The notes under the pieces are model-generated. The model was given only the letters and a program-made list of their open reading frames with translations, made no database searches and was not told the origin of the DNA. A stretch of DNA of 64,000 bases from NCBI GenBank assembly GCA_944384155.1, contig CALWSG010000057.1, positions 1 to 64,000 of the forward strand, in the 5' to 3' direction. The position numbers and the translations under genes are program-made. Shown piece after piece: positions 20,091 through 28,336 of the stretch (positions are counted from its first letter, which is position 1; each line of letters begins with the position of its first letter). This stretch comes from an uncultured Lachnospiraceae bacterium. Lineage in GTDB: Bacteria > Bacillota > Clostridia > Lachnospirales > Lachnospiraceae.

Positions 20091-20792
20091 ATGGAAAGCA
20101 CAGGAGGTGAAATCACGGTTACTTACACAAGGTATATTGGGATTTTAGGATATGACATTTTTGACTTGGCAGTCTATTTAAGTATGGTAATAAAGAATCT
20201 GCAGTATAATATCAGTGTGGCAGATATTTCAGACAGAGAGAATCTTTTACAAAATCAGCAGAAGTCCTGCATATATTCCTATAAAAATATTGATTTTTAC
20301 AGAGGAAATTTTATTAAGACAGATATGAATAAGTATGATTATGTGCTTATATTATCAGAGCACTGTGATAACAGCCTGATAAGATTATGTGACAGTGTGT
20401 TTGCTGTTGCAGATAATTCATATGCCATGTCAGAGTATTTAAAAGCTGTTATAAGAGGCTGTGAAAGTCTGTCAGGAGTTATTTTTCGTGATGTAACGGA
20501 TAATGGCATAGACAGCGGATATATTGTTAAGCACATTATAAGAGATGATTATCTTTTTAAGCTTTTAAGAAATGGCGGGGTGTATGAAATAAAGGATGAT
20601 GCCATAGACAGAGAGTATAAGATAGCCCTGGGATATGAAGGTATCACAGACTTTAAAAATCTGTCAGGCAGCTTTTTGAAAACATTATCAGCCATAGCCT
20701 TAAAGATAACAGGTGAAAAAGAAAAATTAATTAAAATAGCATTATTAAAAGCCAGGGAGGGAAAAATTATTGAACATAGCATTTTGGAGTAA
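20091..20792 (+). CDS. first gene of Tad-like locus, unknown function
   Basis: I do not recognise a named family. The soluble protein of up to 233 residues begins a tight cluster of eight genes with a CpaF-type ATPase and a TadB/C-like membrane protein. The fold looks alpha/beta with YTRYIGILGYDIFDLAVYLS at the N terminus and it may be a CpaE-like receiver or nucleotide-binding partner, which is inference. The start is uncertain: ATG 20091 has no ribosome site, while a very strong AGGAGGTGA at 20102-20110 lies inside the frame and points to a non-AUG start such as ACG 20115 or ATC 20112. It overlaps the next gene by 23 bases. Confidence 0.6.
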   Translation: MESTGGEITVTYTRYIGILGYDIFDLAVYLSMVIKNLQYNISVADISDRENLLQNQQKSCIYSYKNIDFYRGNFIKTDMNKYDYVLILSEHCDNSLIRLCDSVFAVADNSYAMSEYLKAVIRGCESLSGVIFRDVTDNGIDSGYIVKHIIRDDYLFKLLRNGGVYEIKDDAIDREYKIALGYEGITDFKNLSGSFLKTLSAIALKITGEKEKLIKIALLKAREGKIIEHSILE

Positions 20793-21579
20793 TGTTTCAG
20801 GAAGAAGCGGAACTTCCGGAAATATGCTTGCAGTAGGCATTATGACATCTGTTTTGTATTCCTTAAAGACTATGCTGGTTCAGACAGACAGTGTCAGCAG
20901 ACCTATAGATGAAGCTTTGGAGAGCAGAAAGGCAGATACAATTATAAATGAGGAATTATATTTTTACAGCAGAAAAGGAATGGACGAGCTTATAGAAAGA
21001 GGACGCCGTAATCTTCTAACTGGGGAGATGGTAGAGACAAATGTTGTAAATGTAAAGCATACTAATATATATTACATACCTTCAGCTAAAGAAAAAAGTA
21101 ACAGTAACGGCAAGGAAAACATAAAAATTTACGAAACTCTTATGAACAAGCTTAATAATATGGGAAATCTTAATTTTTGGGATGTGTTAAACGGAGAAAA
21201 TTCCACATCTAAGGCCATAATGGAAAAAAGTGATGTGGTTGTTGTTAATCTATGTCAGGAAGCAGGAAATTTAGGAATTTTAAGAGATAACGAAGGTCTT
21301 TTAAAAAAGGCAGTATTTCTTATCGGAAAGTATGACAGCAGTTCAAGGAAAAGCTTTGGCAATATATGTAAAGAATATGGAATATCGAAGGATAATACAG
21401 GAATAATTTCTTACAATATTCATTTTCATGATGCCGTTAACGAGGGCAGGGCAGTTCCATTTATTATGAAAAATATTTTTGCAAAAAAGCATGAGGCGAA
21501 TTTTGAATTTATAAATAATCTTTTTAAAGCTACTAACCTTGTGCTGAAAAAGGCAGGTGTAGAAGGAATTGAAGAATGA
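20770..21579 (+). CDS. CpaE/MinD-like protein with atypical P-loop
   Basis: This 269-residue protein opens with an alpha/beta strand-loop-helix like that of MinD/ParA/CpaE proteins, but the P-loop reads SNVSGRSGTSGNM and has no Walker lysine, so ATP hydrolysis is doubtful. The middle has the usual later strand (DVVVVNLCQEAG) and a C-terminal strand (KAVFLIGKYD). In Tad systems CpaE/TadZ localises the machine, and that is the best guess here. It starts with TTG, with GGGAGG nine bases upstream, inside the preceding gene. It overlaps the ATPase gene by 11 bases. Confidence 0.6.
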   Translation: MNIAFWSNVSGRSGTSGNMLAVGIMTSVLYSLKTMLVQTDSVSRPIDEALESRKADTIINEELYFYSRKGMDELIERGRRNLLTGEMVETNVVNVKHTNIYYIPSAKEKSNSNGKENIKIYETLMNKLNNMGNLNFWDVLNGENSTSKAIMEKSDVVVVNLCQEAGNLGILRDNEGLLKKAVFLIGKYDSSSRKSFGNICKEYGISKDNTGIISYNIHFHDAVNEGRAVPFIMKNIFAKKHEANFEFINNLFKATNLVLKKAGVEGIEE

Positions 21580-23140
21580 ATATGATATTATGTATCTTGT
21601 ATCTTATGTTGAGAAAAGTATAAATGATATATTGAAGGCAAATCTTTATGAGGCAGGCTTAGGGGAAAGCGAGATAAAAAGACTCAGATACCGCAAAAAT
21701 GAATTGAGAAAAGCATTGAACAGCTGCGGGGTAGGAGATGATAACGCAAAGGCATATGTAAAAGAAGTAATCGGGGAGATTATAACAAAGCAGTTAAAAT
21801 ATACGGATAAGGATTATTCAAGAATAATTCCCTTTAACAGAACAGACAAAATGTCCTCAAGGGATAAGTTTGATGTTTTAATGCATTATTATAAAAAAGA
21901 AAATGGAAGGGAGGCACTTGAAAGAATAATTGAGCTTACCGGTATTATGAAGTCAGATGTGTATTATGAAGGATGCAAAATAAAGGGCAGTGATATAGAT
22001 GATTTATATGACAGGGAGGCTCCGTATATTAGCGGGGAGGATAAAAGAGAGATTATAATACAGCGTATATATAGCATGTACAGAGGTTTAGGTGTGGTAG
22101 ATGACATAAGAGACATGAAAATAGACGGTGTATCGGGAGGTGTGTCAGGAGGAAACGGGGGCTGTCAGGGAGTGTGGATTTTTTATAAGGGAATTAATGT
22201 AAATTTGGAATTTTTAAGCTTTAACACTGTAGAGGAGCTTGAAAGGGTATGTATGAACATATACAGATATGGTAATCCGGGACAGCTTTCAAAATCTAAA
22301 GGATATATTATAGGTGAGATGAAGGATAATTCAAGGATAGTTGTTGTAAGACCGCCTTTTGCAGAGAGCTTTGCCTTTTTTGTAAGAAAGTTTGACACTA
22401 TAGAAAATAAAAATATGGAGGAGCTTATAACCGACAAAAACAGTTATTTGCCGATAGATATTATAAAGTGGATAGTAAAAGGCTGTCAGGTTACGGCAGT
22501 TACGGGAGCGCAGGGAAGCGGAAAGACAACACTTTTAATGGCAATGATAGGCTACATTTCTCCTATGCTTACATTAAGAATACAGGAAATGTCATTTGAG
22601 CTTCATTTAAGAGATATATATCCTGAAAGAAATATTCTTACCTTTAGGGAAACAGATTATATAGACGGTCAGACAGGTCTTGATGTTCAAAAAAAGACAG
22701 ACGGCTCCGTAAATATACTTGGAGAGGTAGCAACTATGGAGGTTGCATCATATCTGATACAAATGTCACAGACCGGCTCTATATTTACATTATTTACACA
22801 TCATGCAAAGACAACAGACAGCCTTATAAAATATATGAGAAACAGTCTCTTGTCCTGTGGTTTATTTAGAGATGAGGCTATTGCAAGGGAGCAGGTTACG
22901 GAGGCTATCAGGTTTGACATTCATATGGAAAAGGATATATATGGTCACAGATATATAGAAAGGATATCAGAGATTATAACCGATTCAGATAAAGCACCAT
23001 ATGAAATATCTGATATAGTTGTGTGGGAAAATGGCAGATATATATTAAAAAACGGCTTTTCAAATAATGTGAGGGAGCAGATAAAAAAGCATCTTAATAA
23101 TAGCGAAAGGGAAATGTTTATTGAAAAATATTGTGTATAG
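21569..23140 (+). CDS. CpaF/TadA-type secretion ATPase
   Basis: The 523-residue protein belongs to the VirB11/CpaF ATPase family that powers type IV-like pilus assembly or secretion. Walker A is GAQGSGKTT (about 313-321), and a variant Walker B/ATPase box reads LGEVATMEVASYLIQM with FTHHAKTTD after it, where canonical CpaF has GEVRGxE and TTxHAN. An N-terminal domain with the family sequence RIVVVRPPFA precedes the core. The start is TTG 21569 or ATG 21590; neither has a clear ribosome site. It is translationally coupled on both sides. A linker with SGGVSGGNGG is glycine-rich. Confidence 0.82.
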   Translation: MKNEYDIMYLVSYVEKSINDILKANLYEAGLGESEIKRLRYRKNELRKALNSCGVGDDNAKAYVKEVIGEIITKQLKYTDKDYSRIIPFNRTDKMSSRDKFDVLMHYYKKENGREALERIIELTGIMKSDVYYEGCKIKGSDIDDLYDREAPYISGEDKREIIIQRIYSMYRGLGVVDDIRDMKIDGVSGGVSGGNGGCQGVWIFYKGINVNLEFLSFNTVEELERVCMNIYRYGNPGQLSKSKGYIIGEMKDNSRIVVVRPPFAESFAFFVRKFDTIENKNMEELITDKNSYLPIDIIKWIVKGCQVTAVTGAQGSGKTTLLMAMIGYISPMLTLRIQEMSFELHLRDIYPERNILTFRETDYIDGQTGLDVQKKTDGSVNILGEVATMEVASYLIQMSQTGSIFTLFTHHAKTTDSLIKYMRNSLLSCGLFRDEAIAREQVTEAIRFDIHMEKDIYGHRYIERISEIITDSDKAPYEISDIVVWENGRYILKNGFSNNVREQIKKHLNNSEREMFIEKYCV

Positions 23141-24728
23141 AATCAGCAGAAAATTTTTTCTTACGGCAGGTCTTACAAAGAAAATTCAACATAGGATTTC
23201 TATATTTTATCCTTCAACAAAATATTCCATAATAAAAAGAACACAGAATTATTTAATAAAAGTATATATGGCATCATTGATTGCCGCCGCAGGACTTTTG
23301 GCATTTGCGGAAATTTCTGTTTATTACAGCTTTTTGGCGGCAATGGTGGTGTATGTTATGGCAGATGCATATATAAATACAGAGCTTGGGAGGCAGGAGG
23401 TAAAGCTTTTATGTATGTTTGAAGAGTTTATTTCAGAGGTGCATTTTAATTATCAGTTTGATGAAATGCTGCTTGAAGCCATAGAAAAGGCATCAGAAAA
23501 AATGCCGTATGAAATAGGCGTACACGGTGAAATACTTCTTACATACCTGAAAAGTGCATATTTGGGAAAGGGAGATGATTACAGGGAAATATGTCCCAAT
23601 AAGCTTTTTCTTACTTTTTATTCATTGAGTTTTACGGTTCTTACATATGGTGATAAAAAAATAGACGGTCATTCTGTGTATCTTAGTAATCTGGGATATT
23701 TAAAGGAGGATATAAATGCTGAAGTGTTAAAAAGAAAAAAACTGTACAGTCAGTTTATGGGACTTTCAACGGTAATTATTCTGCCGGTGTTTTTTATAAA
23801 GATAATAGAGTGGTGGTCTGTGTCAAATATGCCTGATTTAGATGGCTATTACAAAAGCTTAAGAGGAATTGTTATTACTATTTTGCTGGTGTTTATAACA
23901 ATTTCAATCTATAAGATTATAAGTATGCTGAAAAATCCTTATAATGACAGGGAATATAAAAGTAAATGGGCAAAGTATATGCTGGATAATATATATTGGA
24001 TAAATAAGTCAGTTCTGTTTATTATTAAAAAGACATATAAAGCTGCGGAAAGACTTAACCATATTCTTAAGTCCTTAGTGTATCCCTACAATATAAAAGA
24101 GTTTATATTGAGAAGGCTGGTCTTTAGTATATCAGCATTTTTACTGTCTTTTGCAGTGTGTCTAAGCGTAGGAATGGGAGTATTATTAAGTGTAATGGTG
24201 TCTGCCGTTTTTGGAGCAATATTTTATGCATCAGTGTATATAAAAATTATAGTAAAAAGGCAGATTATGATAATGGACAGTGAAGCAGAGATAGTAAGAT
24301 TCCAGTCAGTTATACTTATGCTAATGCATATGGACAAAATAACAGTTGAGGAGATTTTAAGACAGATAAGTGATTTTGCAGTTATTTTTAAGGAGCATAC
24401 GGAAAGGATGATTAATAAATTTTCATATTTGGGAATGAGAGTGTTTGAGGAGGAAAAGGAAAATACGGAGTTTATGCCCTTTAAAAAGCTGATGGATAGC
24501 TTTTTGGCTGCCGATATGCTGGGAATAGAAAAGGCATTTCATGGAATGGAGTCAGAAAGACGTTATTATGTTGAAAAACATAAGCAGGAAAATGAGGACA
24601 TTATAATGAAAAAATCAGTTATTGCAAAGGGACTGGCCTTTGTGCCTATCTGTTTTATTATTATGGTCAAGCTTATACTGCCGTTTGTTATGGAAGGAAT
24701 GAAGCAGTTATCAAATACAGGATTATAG
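23121..24728 (+). CDS. TadB/TadC-like inner-membrane platform protein, two modules fused
   Basis: The 535-residue membrane protein shows two halves of the same plan: hydrophobic helices (about 49-85), a soluble helical stretch, then further helices (about 212-265); and again helices (about 328-372), a soluble stretch and a C-terminal helix (about 505-522). This is what is expected from TadB and TadC, usually separate genes, joined end to end. They form the membrane platform on which the ATPase acts. The start is TTG 23121, overlapping the ATPase gene by 20 bases. Fusion is inferred from topology, not from a recognised motif. Confidence 0.65.
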   Translation: MKNIVYRISRKFFLTAGLTKKIQHRISIFYPSTKYSIIKRTQNYLIKVYMASLIAAAGLLAFAEISVYYSFLAAMVVYVMADAYINTELGRQEVKLLCMFEEFISEVHFNYQFDEMLLEAIEKASEKMPYEIGVHGEILLTYLKSAYLGKGDDYREICPNKLFLTFYSLSFTVLTYGDKKIDGHSVYLSNLGYLKEDINAEVLKRKKLYSQFMGLSTVIILPVFFIKIIEWWSVSNMPDLDGYYKSLRGIVITILLVFITISIYKIISMLKNPYNDREYKSKWAKYMLDNIYWINKSVLFIIKKTYKAAERLNHILKSLVYPYNIKEFILRRLVFSISAFLLSFAVCLSVGMGVLLSVMVSAVFGAIFYASVYIKIIVKRQIMIMDSEAEIVRFQSVILMLMHMDKITVEEILRQISDFAVIFKEHTERMINKFSYLGMRVFEEEKENTEFMPFKKLMDSFLAADMLGIEKAFHGMESERRYYVEKHKQENEDIIMKKSVIAKGLAFVPICFIIMVKLILPFVMEGMKQLSNTGL

Positions 24729-24739
24729 GAGGATAAAGC

Positions 24740-25186
24740 ATGGAAAATTCATTAAAGGGATTAATATTGGCAGCAGGAACCATTATTACATGTGTAGTAA
24801 TATCATTGGGATTTTTTATATCAAGGGAGGCAAAAGAAACGGCAGCAAACGGTGCAAATCAGATAAATAAGCTGAATTCTGAATTTGTTGAGAGTGATAA
24901 GATTATTTATGACGGTGCCACAGTATCGGGAAGCGAGGTAGTTAATGTTATAAAGAAAATGAAGCATGATGAGGTGGGAATATATGTTGTTACCAATAAG
25001 TCAAAGACATATTACGGATATGAGTTTGATATATCTTCAGGTGATTTGTTAAAGAAAGCAGATTCAGGATATGAGGAGGCATGTGTAAGCACAGGCAGCA
25101 AGTACATAAATCCTTATGCAGATTTTAGGGGAAAGGTAGTAAGAGACAGTAATGATGTGATAACAGGTATCATATTTACACAATAA
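24740..25186 (+). CDS. pilin-like single-helix protein of the Tad-like locus
   Basis: The 148-residue protein has a short N terminus, one hydrophobic helix (about 7-28) running into an amphipathic segment, then a small beta-rich domain. This is the layout of pilins and pseudopilins, but there is no recognisable prepilin cleavage site (no glycine followed by a +5 glutamate). Two cysteines (17 and about 115) are present. The start follows AGGAGGATAAAGC. The following four genes in the cluster share the single-helix layout, so these may be the structural subunits. Confidence 0.55.
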   Translation: MENSLKGLILAAGTIITCVVISLGFFISREAKETAANGANQINKLNSEFVESDKIIYDGATVSGSEVVNVIKKMKHDEVGIYVVTNKSKTYYGYEFDISSGDLLKKADSGYEEACVSTGSKYINPYADFRGKVVRDSNDVITGIIFTQ

Positions 25187-25220
25187 TTTATATTAAGCAT
25201 AATACAAAGAAGGAGGAAAC

Positions 25221-25379
25221 ATGGAAGAGGTATTAAATATTTTGGTTCAGCTTTTTGGTGCAGTAATGTTTGCTGCTGCAGTTGCACTGCTTTTATATTA
25301 TGTACAGGAATATGAGGAAGCCTGCGGCACATTTAAGCAGCAGCTTATAAAGGATACTGTTATAATCAGCATAGAATAA
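25221..25379 (+). CDS. 52-residue membrane micro-protein of the Tad-like locus
   Basis: A short open frame begins at ATG 25221 with a strong AGGAGG (25211-25216) and ends TAA 25377-25379. It encodes 52 residues with one hydrophobic helix (about 8-28, FGAVMFAAAVALLLYYV) and a charged C-terminal half containing one cysteine. Size and layout resemble the tiny Flp pilins of Tad systems, but without the Flp processing motif. The good ribosome site, position in a tight run and membrane helix make it a real gene. Confidence 0.7.
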   Translation: MEEVLNILVQLFGAVMFAAAVALLLYYVQEYEEACGTFKQQLIKDTVIISIE

Positions 25380-25390
25380 GGGGAGGGGAT

Positions 25391-25825
25391 ATGGGAGAAG
25401 CATACGGAACCGTTGCGGCAATATTTTTAAGTGCATATCTTATGTTTATAATGCCTTTGAATAATATGATATACGAGAGTGAGAAGCTGGAGCAGATGTA
25501 TGTGCTAAATGAGATAACATATTTTGTAGAAAGCGTGAGGAATACAGGGTGTATATCTGATAATATGTATCTTAATCTGATAGAGAAACTGTCAGCTTTT
25601 GGGGGTTATGAGCTTAAAATAACTCATTACAGGAATGTATATAATGAGGATAAAAAAGAGGTTCTTTATTTTGAACAGGCAGATTATCTGTGGAATATAA
25701 AGGAGGAGCTTATGGAAAACGGCTTATATAAGTTAGGCAGAAATGAATACATAAAGGTAATGGTTACAAAAGGTGAAGATGTTATTGTCTGTTACGGAGG
25801 AAGCATAAAAAATGAAAATAACTGA
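25391..25825 (+). CDS. TadE/pseudopilin-like protein
   Basis: The 144-residue protein has an N-terminal hydrophobic helix (about 8-27) and a soluble domain with a helical first half. This matches minor pilins such as TadE by layout only; I cannot name a family. The start follows GGGGAGGGGAT closely. It overlaps the last gene of the cluster by 14 bases, which implies translational coupling. Confidence 0.55.
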   Translation: MGEAYGTVAAIFLSAYLMFIMPLNNMIYESEKLEQMYVLNEITYFVESVRNTGCISDNMYLNLIEKLSAFGGYELKITHYRNVYNEDKKEVLYFEQADYLWNIKEELMENGLYKLGRNEYIKVMVTKGEDVIVCYGGSIKNENN

Positions 25826-26384
25826 TTACTGTATTATTTTTACGGTTACGGCATTATGCTTTATAACAGTAATATCCGAGAGAAGAAAAGCAGAATATAA
25901 TATGATATATTTAAATATCAGATATAATGTGATAATGGATAATGCAGTGGAAAATTCCCTGCGTGCTGCTTACGAAAGTATAGACAGCAGCGGCAGGCCT
26001 GAGGTAAATTTAATAAAAGCCTCTGATTATCTTACAAATGAGCTTAGTGTTATGCTTGATGGAGACAAGATGCTTCGGGAATACTATCATGACAGAGTAA
26101 AGCTTATTATATATACAGACTATAAGGGTTATTATTGCTATGACAGCAGCAGGTGCTGGAGCGGTTGTATTGAATACTCATATAAAGAAAAAACAAATCA
26201 CAGTGACAGGATAAATGAATTATTATGTTTTATTAAAGAGGAGTATAATATTGAGTTGTCAGTGCCCTATAATGATGGTGAAAGTTATGAAAATACAATA
26301 GATGATTACAGTCTTATTGCCGTTTATGAAGGATATGATGGCATATACTGCTTTTCAGGGGCAAAAATAAAGGAGTGCCGCTAA
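25812..26384 (+). CDS. pseudopilin-like protein, last gene of the Tad-like locus
   Basis: A 190-residue protein with an N-terminal hydrophobic helix (about 5-20) directly followed by basic residues and a long amphipathic helix, then a soluble domain with several tyrosines and six or seven cysteines. Family not recognised. It overlaps the gene before it and ends 3 bases before the convergent CorC gene, leaving no room for a separate terminator. Confidence 0.5.
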   Translation: MKITDYCIIFTVTALCFITVISERRKAEYNMIYLNIRYNVIMDNAVENSLRAAYESIDSSGRPEVNLIKASDYLTNELSVMLDGDKMLREYYHDRVKLIIYTDYKGYYCYDSSRCWSGCIEYSYKEKTNHSDRINELLCFIKEEYNIELSVPYNDGESYENTIDDYSLIAVYEGYDGIYCFSGAKIKECR

Positions 26385-26387
26385 ATA

Positions 26388-27677
26388 TTAGCGGTCCTCC
26401 TGTGTATTATCAGGTTCATCATTTTTTTTGGGGTTTATATGAACATACACTGACTCTATACGTTTTTTGTTCACAGCCTTTACCGTAAGAGTAATGTTGT
26501 CAACCTCAACTATATCTCCGGCAACTGCAAGTCTGTCCAGCTTTTCTATAATAAAGCCGCCTATAGAGTCATATTCCCGGGATACAAGATCAGTTCCGAG
26601 AAAATCATTAAAATCATCAAGGCTCATCTGCCCCTCCACCACGTATTCATTTTCGTTTATTGTCTTAATTTTATCCTCCTCGTCATAATCATATTCATCA
26701 CGTATATCTCCAACAATTTCCTCTATTAAGTCCTCAAGAGTAATTAATCCGGTTGCCGCACCGTACTCGTCAAGTATAATGGTAATGTTTACACTTGCTT
26801 TTTTCATCTCAAGCATTAAATCGGAAAGATTTTTATGCTCGTATGTAAAGTAAGGCTGACGAAGATAATTCTTCATATGAAAGTCTTCATCTGATTTGTA
26901 TAGAAGAATATCCTTTACATTTATGATACCTACAATGTTATCAATGGAATTGCTGTATACAGGAAATCTTGTGTATTTATTTTCCTTAAATATTTTTATC
27001 AGCTCATCATATGTACAGTCAATATTGATGGCACACATATCAATTCTTGGAATCATAATATCCTTGGCACAGGCATCTCCAAAGTCAAAAACATTTTTAA
27101 TCATTTCCCTTTCATCAGACTCTATAACCCCCTCCTCATGACTCACATCAACAATAGTCCTAAGATCATTTTCAGTAATTACAGCCTGCTTTTCTTGTGG
27201 ATTGACATGAAACAGGGCAAGAACACCCGAGGATAATATATTTATAATAAATATCACAGGTGTGAGGAGCCACATAAGACCATATATAATAGGTGCATAC
27301 ATTAATGCCAATGGTTCAGCCTTAACTGCGGCTAAAGTTTTGGGGGTTATTTCGCCGAAAATAAGAATAACCGCAGTAAGAATACCGGTGGAAATACTAA
27401 CTGCATAGTTGCCCCATATGCTTTGAGCAAGAAGTGTCATAAGAGAAGAGGCAGAAATATTTACAATATTGTTGCCTATTAATACGGCACTTAGCATTTT
27501 TGGAGTATTTTCAAAAATTTTCAGCAATATTTTAGCATTTTTGCTGCCGTCATCAGCCATTGAACGTATCTTCATTTTATTAACTGTGGTAAGAGCTGTT
27601 TCTGCAGATGAAAAAAAGGCAGACATTAATATCAACAAAATAATAATAAGTATCATTAGATTAACTTCCGCTCCCAA
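26388..27677 (-). CDS. CNNM/CorC-family membrane transporter (HlyC/CorC type)
   Basis: The 429-residue protein has an N-terminal DUF21/CNNM membrane domain of about four helices (1-190) with SAFFSSAETALTTVNK, a CBS pair (about 205-330, with DIMIPRIDM and a stretch of alternating beta/alpha) and a C-terminal CorC_HlyC domain ending about residue 410. Relatives export magnesium or cobalt; the old name hemolysin is historical. The start may be TTG 27677 (AGGAG 11 bases upstream) or ATG 27656. It is convergent with the Tad-like locus with virtually no gap. Confidence 0.88.
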   Translation of the reverse strand: MGAEVNLMILIIILLILMSAFFSSAETALTTVNKMKIRSMADDGSKNAKILLKIFENTPKMLSAVLIGNNIVNISASSLMTLLAQSIWGNYAVSISTGILTAVILIFGEITPKTLAAVKAEPLALMYAPIIYGLMWLLTPVIFIINILSSGVLALFHVNPQEKQAVITENDLRTIVDVSHEEGVIESDEREMIKNVFDFGDACAKDIMIPRIDMCAINIDCTYDELIKIFKENKYTRFPVYSNSIDNIVGIINVKDILLYKSDEDFHMKNYLRQPYFTYEHKNLSDLMLEMKKASVNITIILDEYGAATGLITLEDLIEEIVGDIRDEYDYDEEDKIKTINENEYVVEGQMSLDDFNDFLGTDLVSREYDSIGGFIIEKLDRLAVAGDIVEVDNITLTVKAVNKKRIESVYVHINPKKNDEPDNTQEDR

Positions 27678-27834
27678 TTAATAATTCACTCCTTTATTAA
27701 AATAAACTGATGTCTAAATTTTAATGTAACTTAGCAGTCATGTCAAGTAATATAAGGCAGAAGTGAGGCATAAATTATAGAGAAACAGTAGTACATATAG
27801 GGGCTGTATAAATTATGCAGAAAGGGGAAAACAT

Positions 27835-28212
27835 ATGGAAAAAGGAAAAAATGTAATAAGAGAAAAGGTATTGCCGGTTGCAAAGACAGTTGCAGCAGCA
27901 GCAGTTGTCACAGCAGTACTTTTGCTTATATTGGCATTTCTTTTATATAAGCTTAAGTTTTCGGATAATATACTGATGATAGGAATAGGGGTAATATATT
28001 TTCTGGCAAACTTTGCAGCGGGATTTATAATAGGTAAGGTAAAGGAACAAAAAAGATTTATATGGGGAATGGCAGTGGGAGCTTCATATTTTGTAATATT
28101 AGCATTGGTTTCCTTTCTTGTAACTCAAAATCTTTTTCAAAACGGAGTGCCGGCCCCTGTAGGACTTATCTGCTGTGTGTTGGGAGGGGCGTTAGGAGGA
28201 ATGGTTAGTTGA
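27835..28212 (+). CDS. TIGR04086-like small membrane protein
   Basis: The 125-residue protein has four hydrophobic helices (about 14-37, 43-66, 72-95 and 102-123) separated by short loops. I recognise the TIGR04086 type, known from Lachnospiraceae and other clostridia, with no assigned function. The start follows AAAGGGGAAAACAT. Another promoter overlaps its stop codon, so the gene downstream is transcribed separately. Confidence 0.6.
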   Translation: MEKGKNVIREKVLPVAKTVAAAAVVTAVLLLILAFLLYKLKFSDNILMIGIGVIYFLANFAAGFIIGKVKEQKRFIWGMAVGASYFVILALVSFLVTQNLFQNGVPAPVGLICCVLGGALGGMVS

Positions 28213-28237
28213 CAGTATATTAAGTATTGATTATAAT
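28209..28237 (+). promoter_or_regulatory. consensus promoter of the Na/Pi cotransporter gene
   Basis: TTGACA at 28209-28214 overlaps the previous stop codon; 17-bp spacer; TATAAT at 28232-28237. Confidence 0.8.
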
Positions 28238-28261
28238 AAAATTATATATAATACAAATTTA

Positions 28262-28308
28262 ATATGCGTATGGAAGAATTATATTGTAATATAAAAATAT
28301 ACGCATAT
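28262..28308 (+). promoter_or_regulatory. 10-bp inverted repeat in the Na/Pi cotransporter leader
   Basis: ATATGCGTAT (28262-28271) is repeated inverted at 28299-28308. The gap contains a smaller A/T repeat. The right arm ends 28 bases before the start codon. No U run follows. It may be a regulatory RNA hairpin or a protein-binding site. Confidence 0.4.
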
Positions 28309-28336
28309 CAAATGAGAAAGGTACAGGTATACAATA

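Noticed and set aside
20091..26384. ComG-type competence or type II secretion operon
   Set aside because: The ATPase has CpaF rather than ComGA features, and the ComGC-type prepilin motif is absent.
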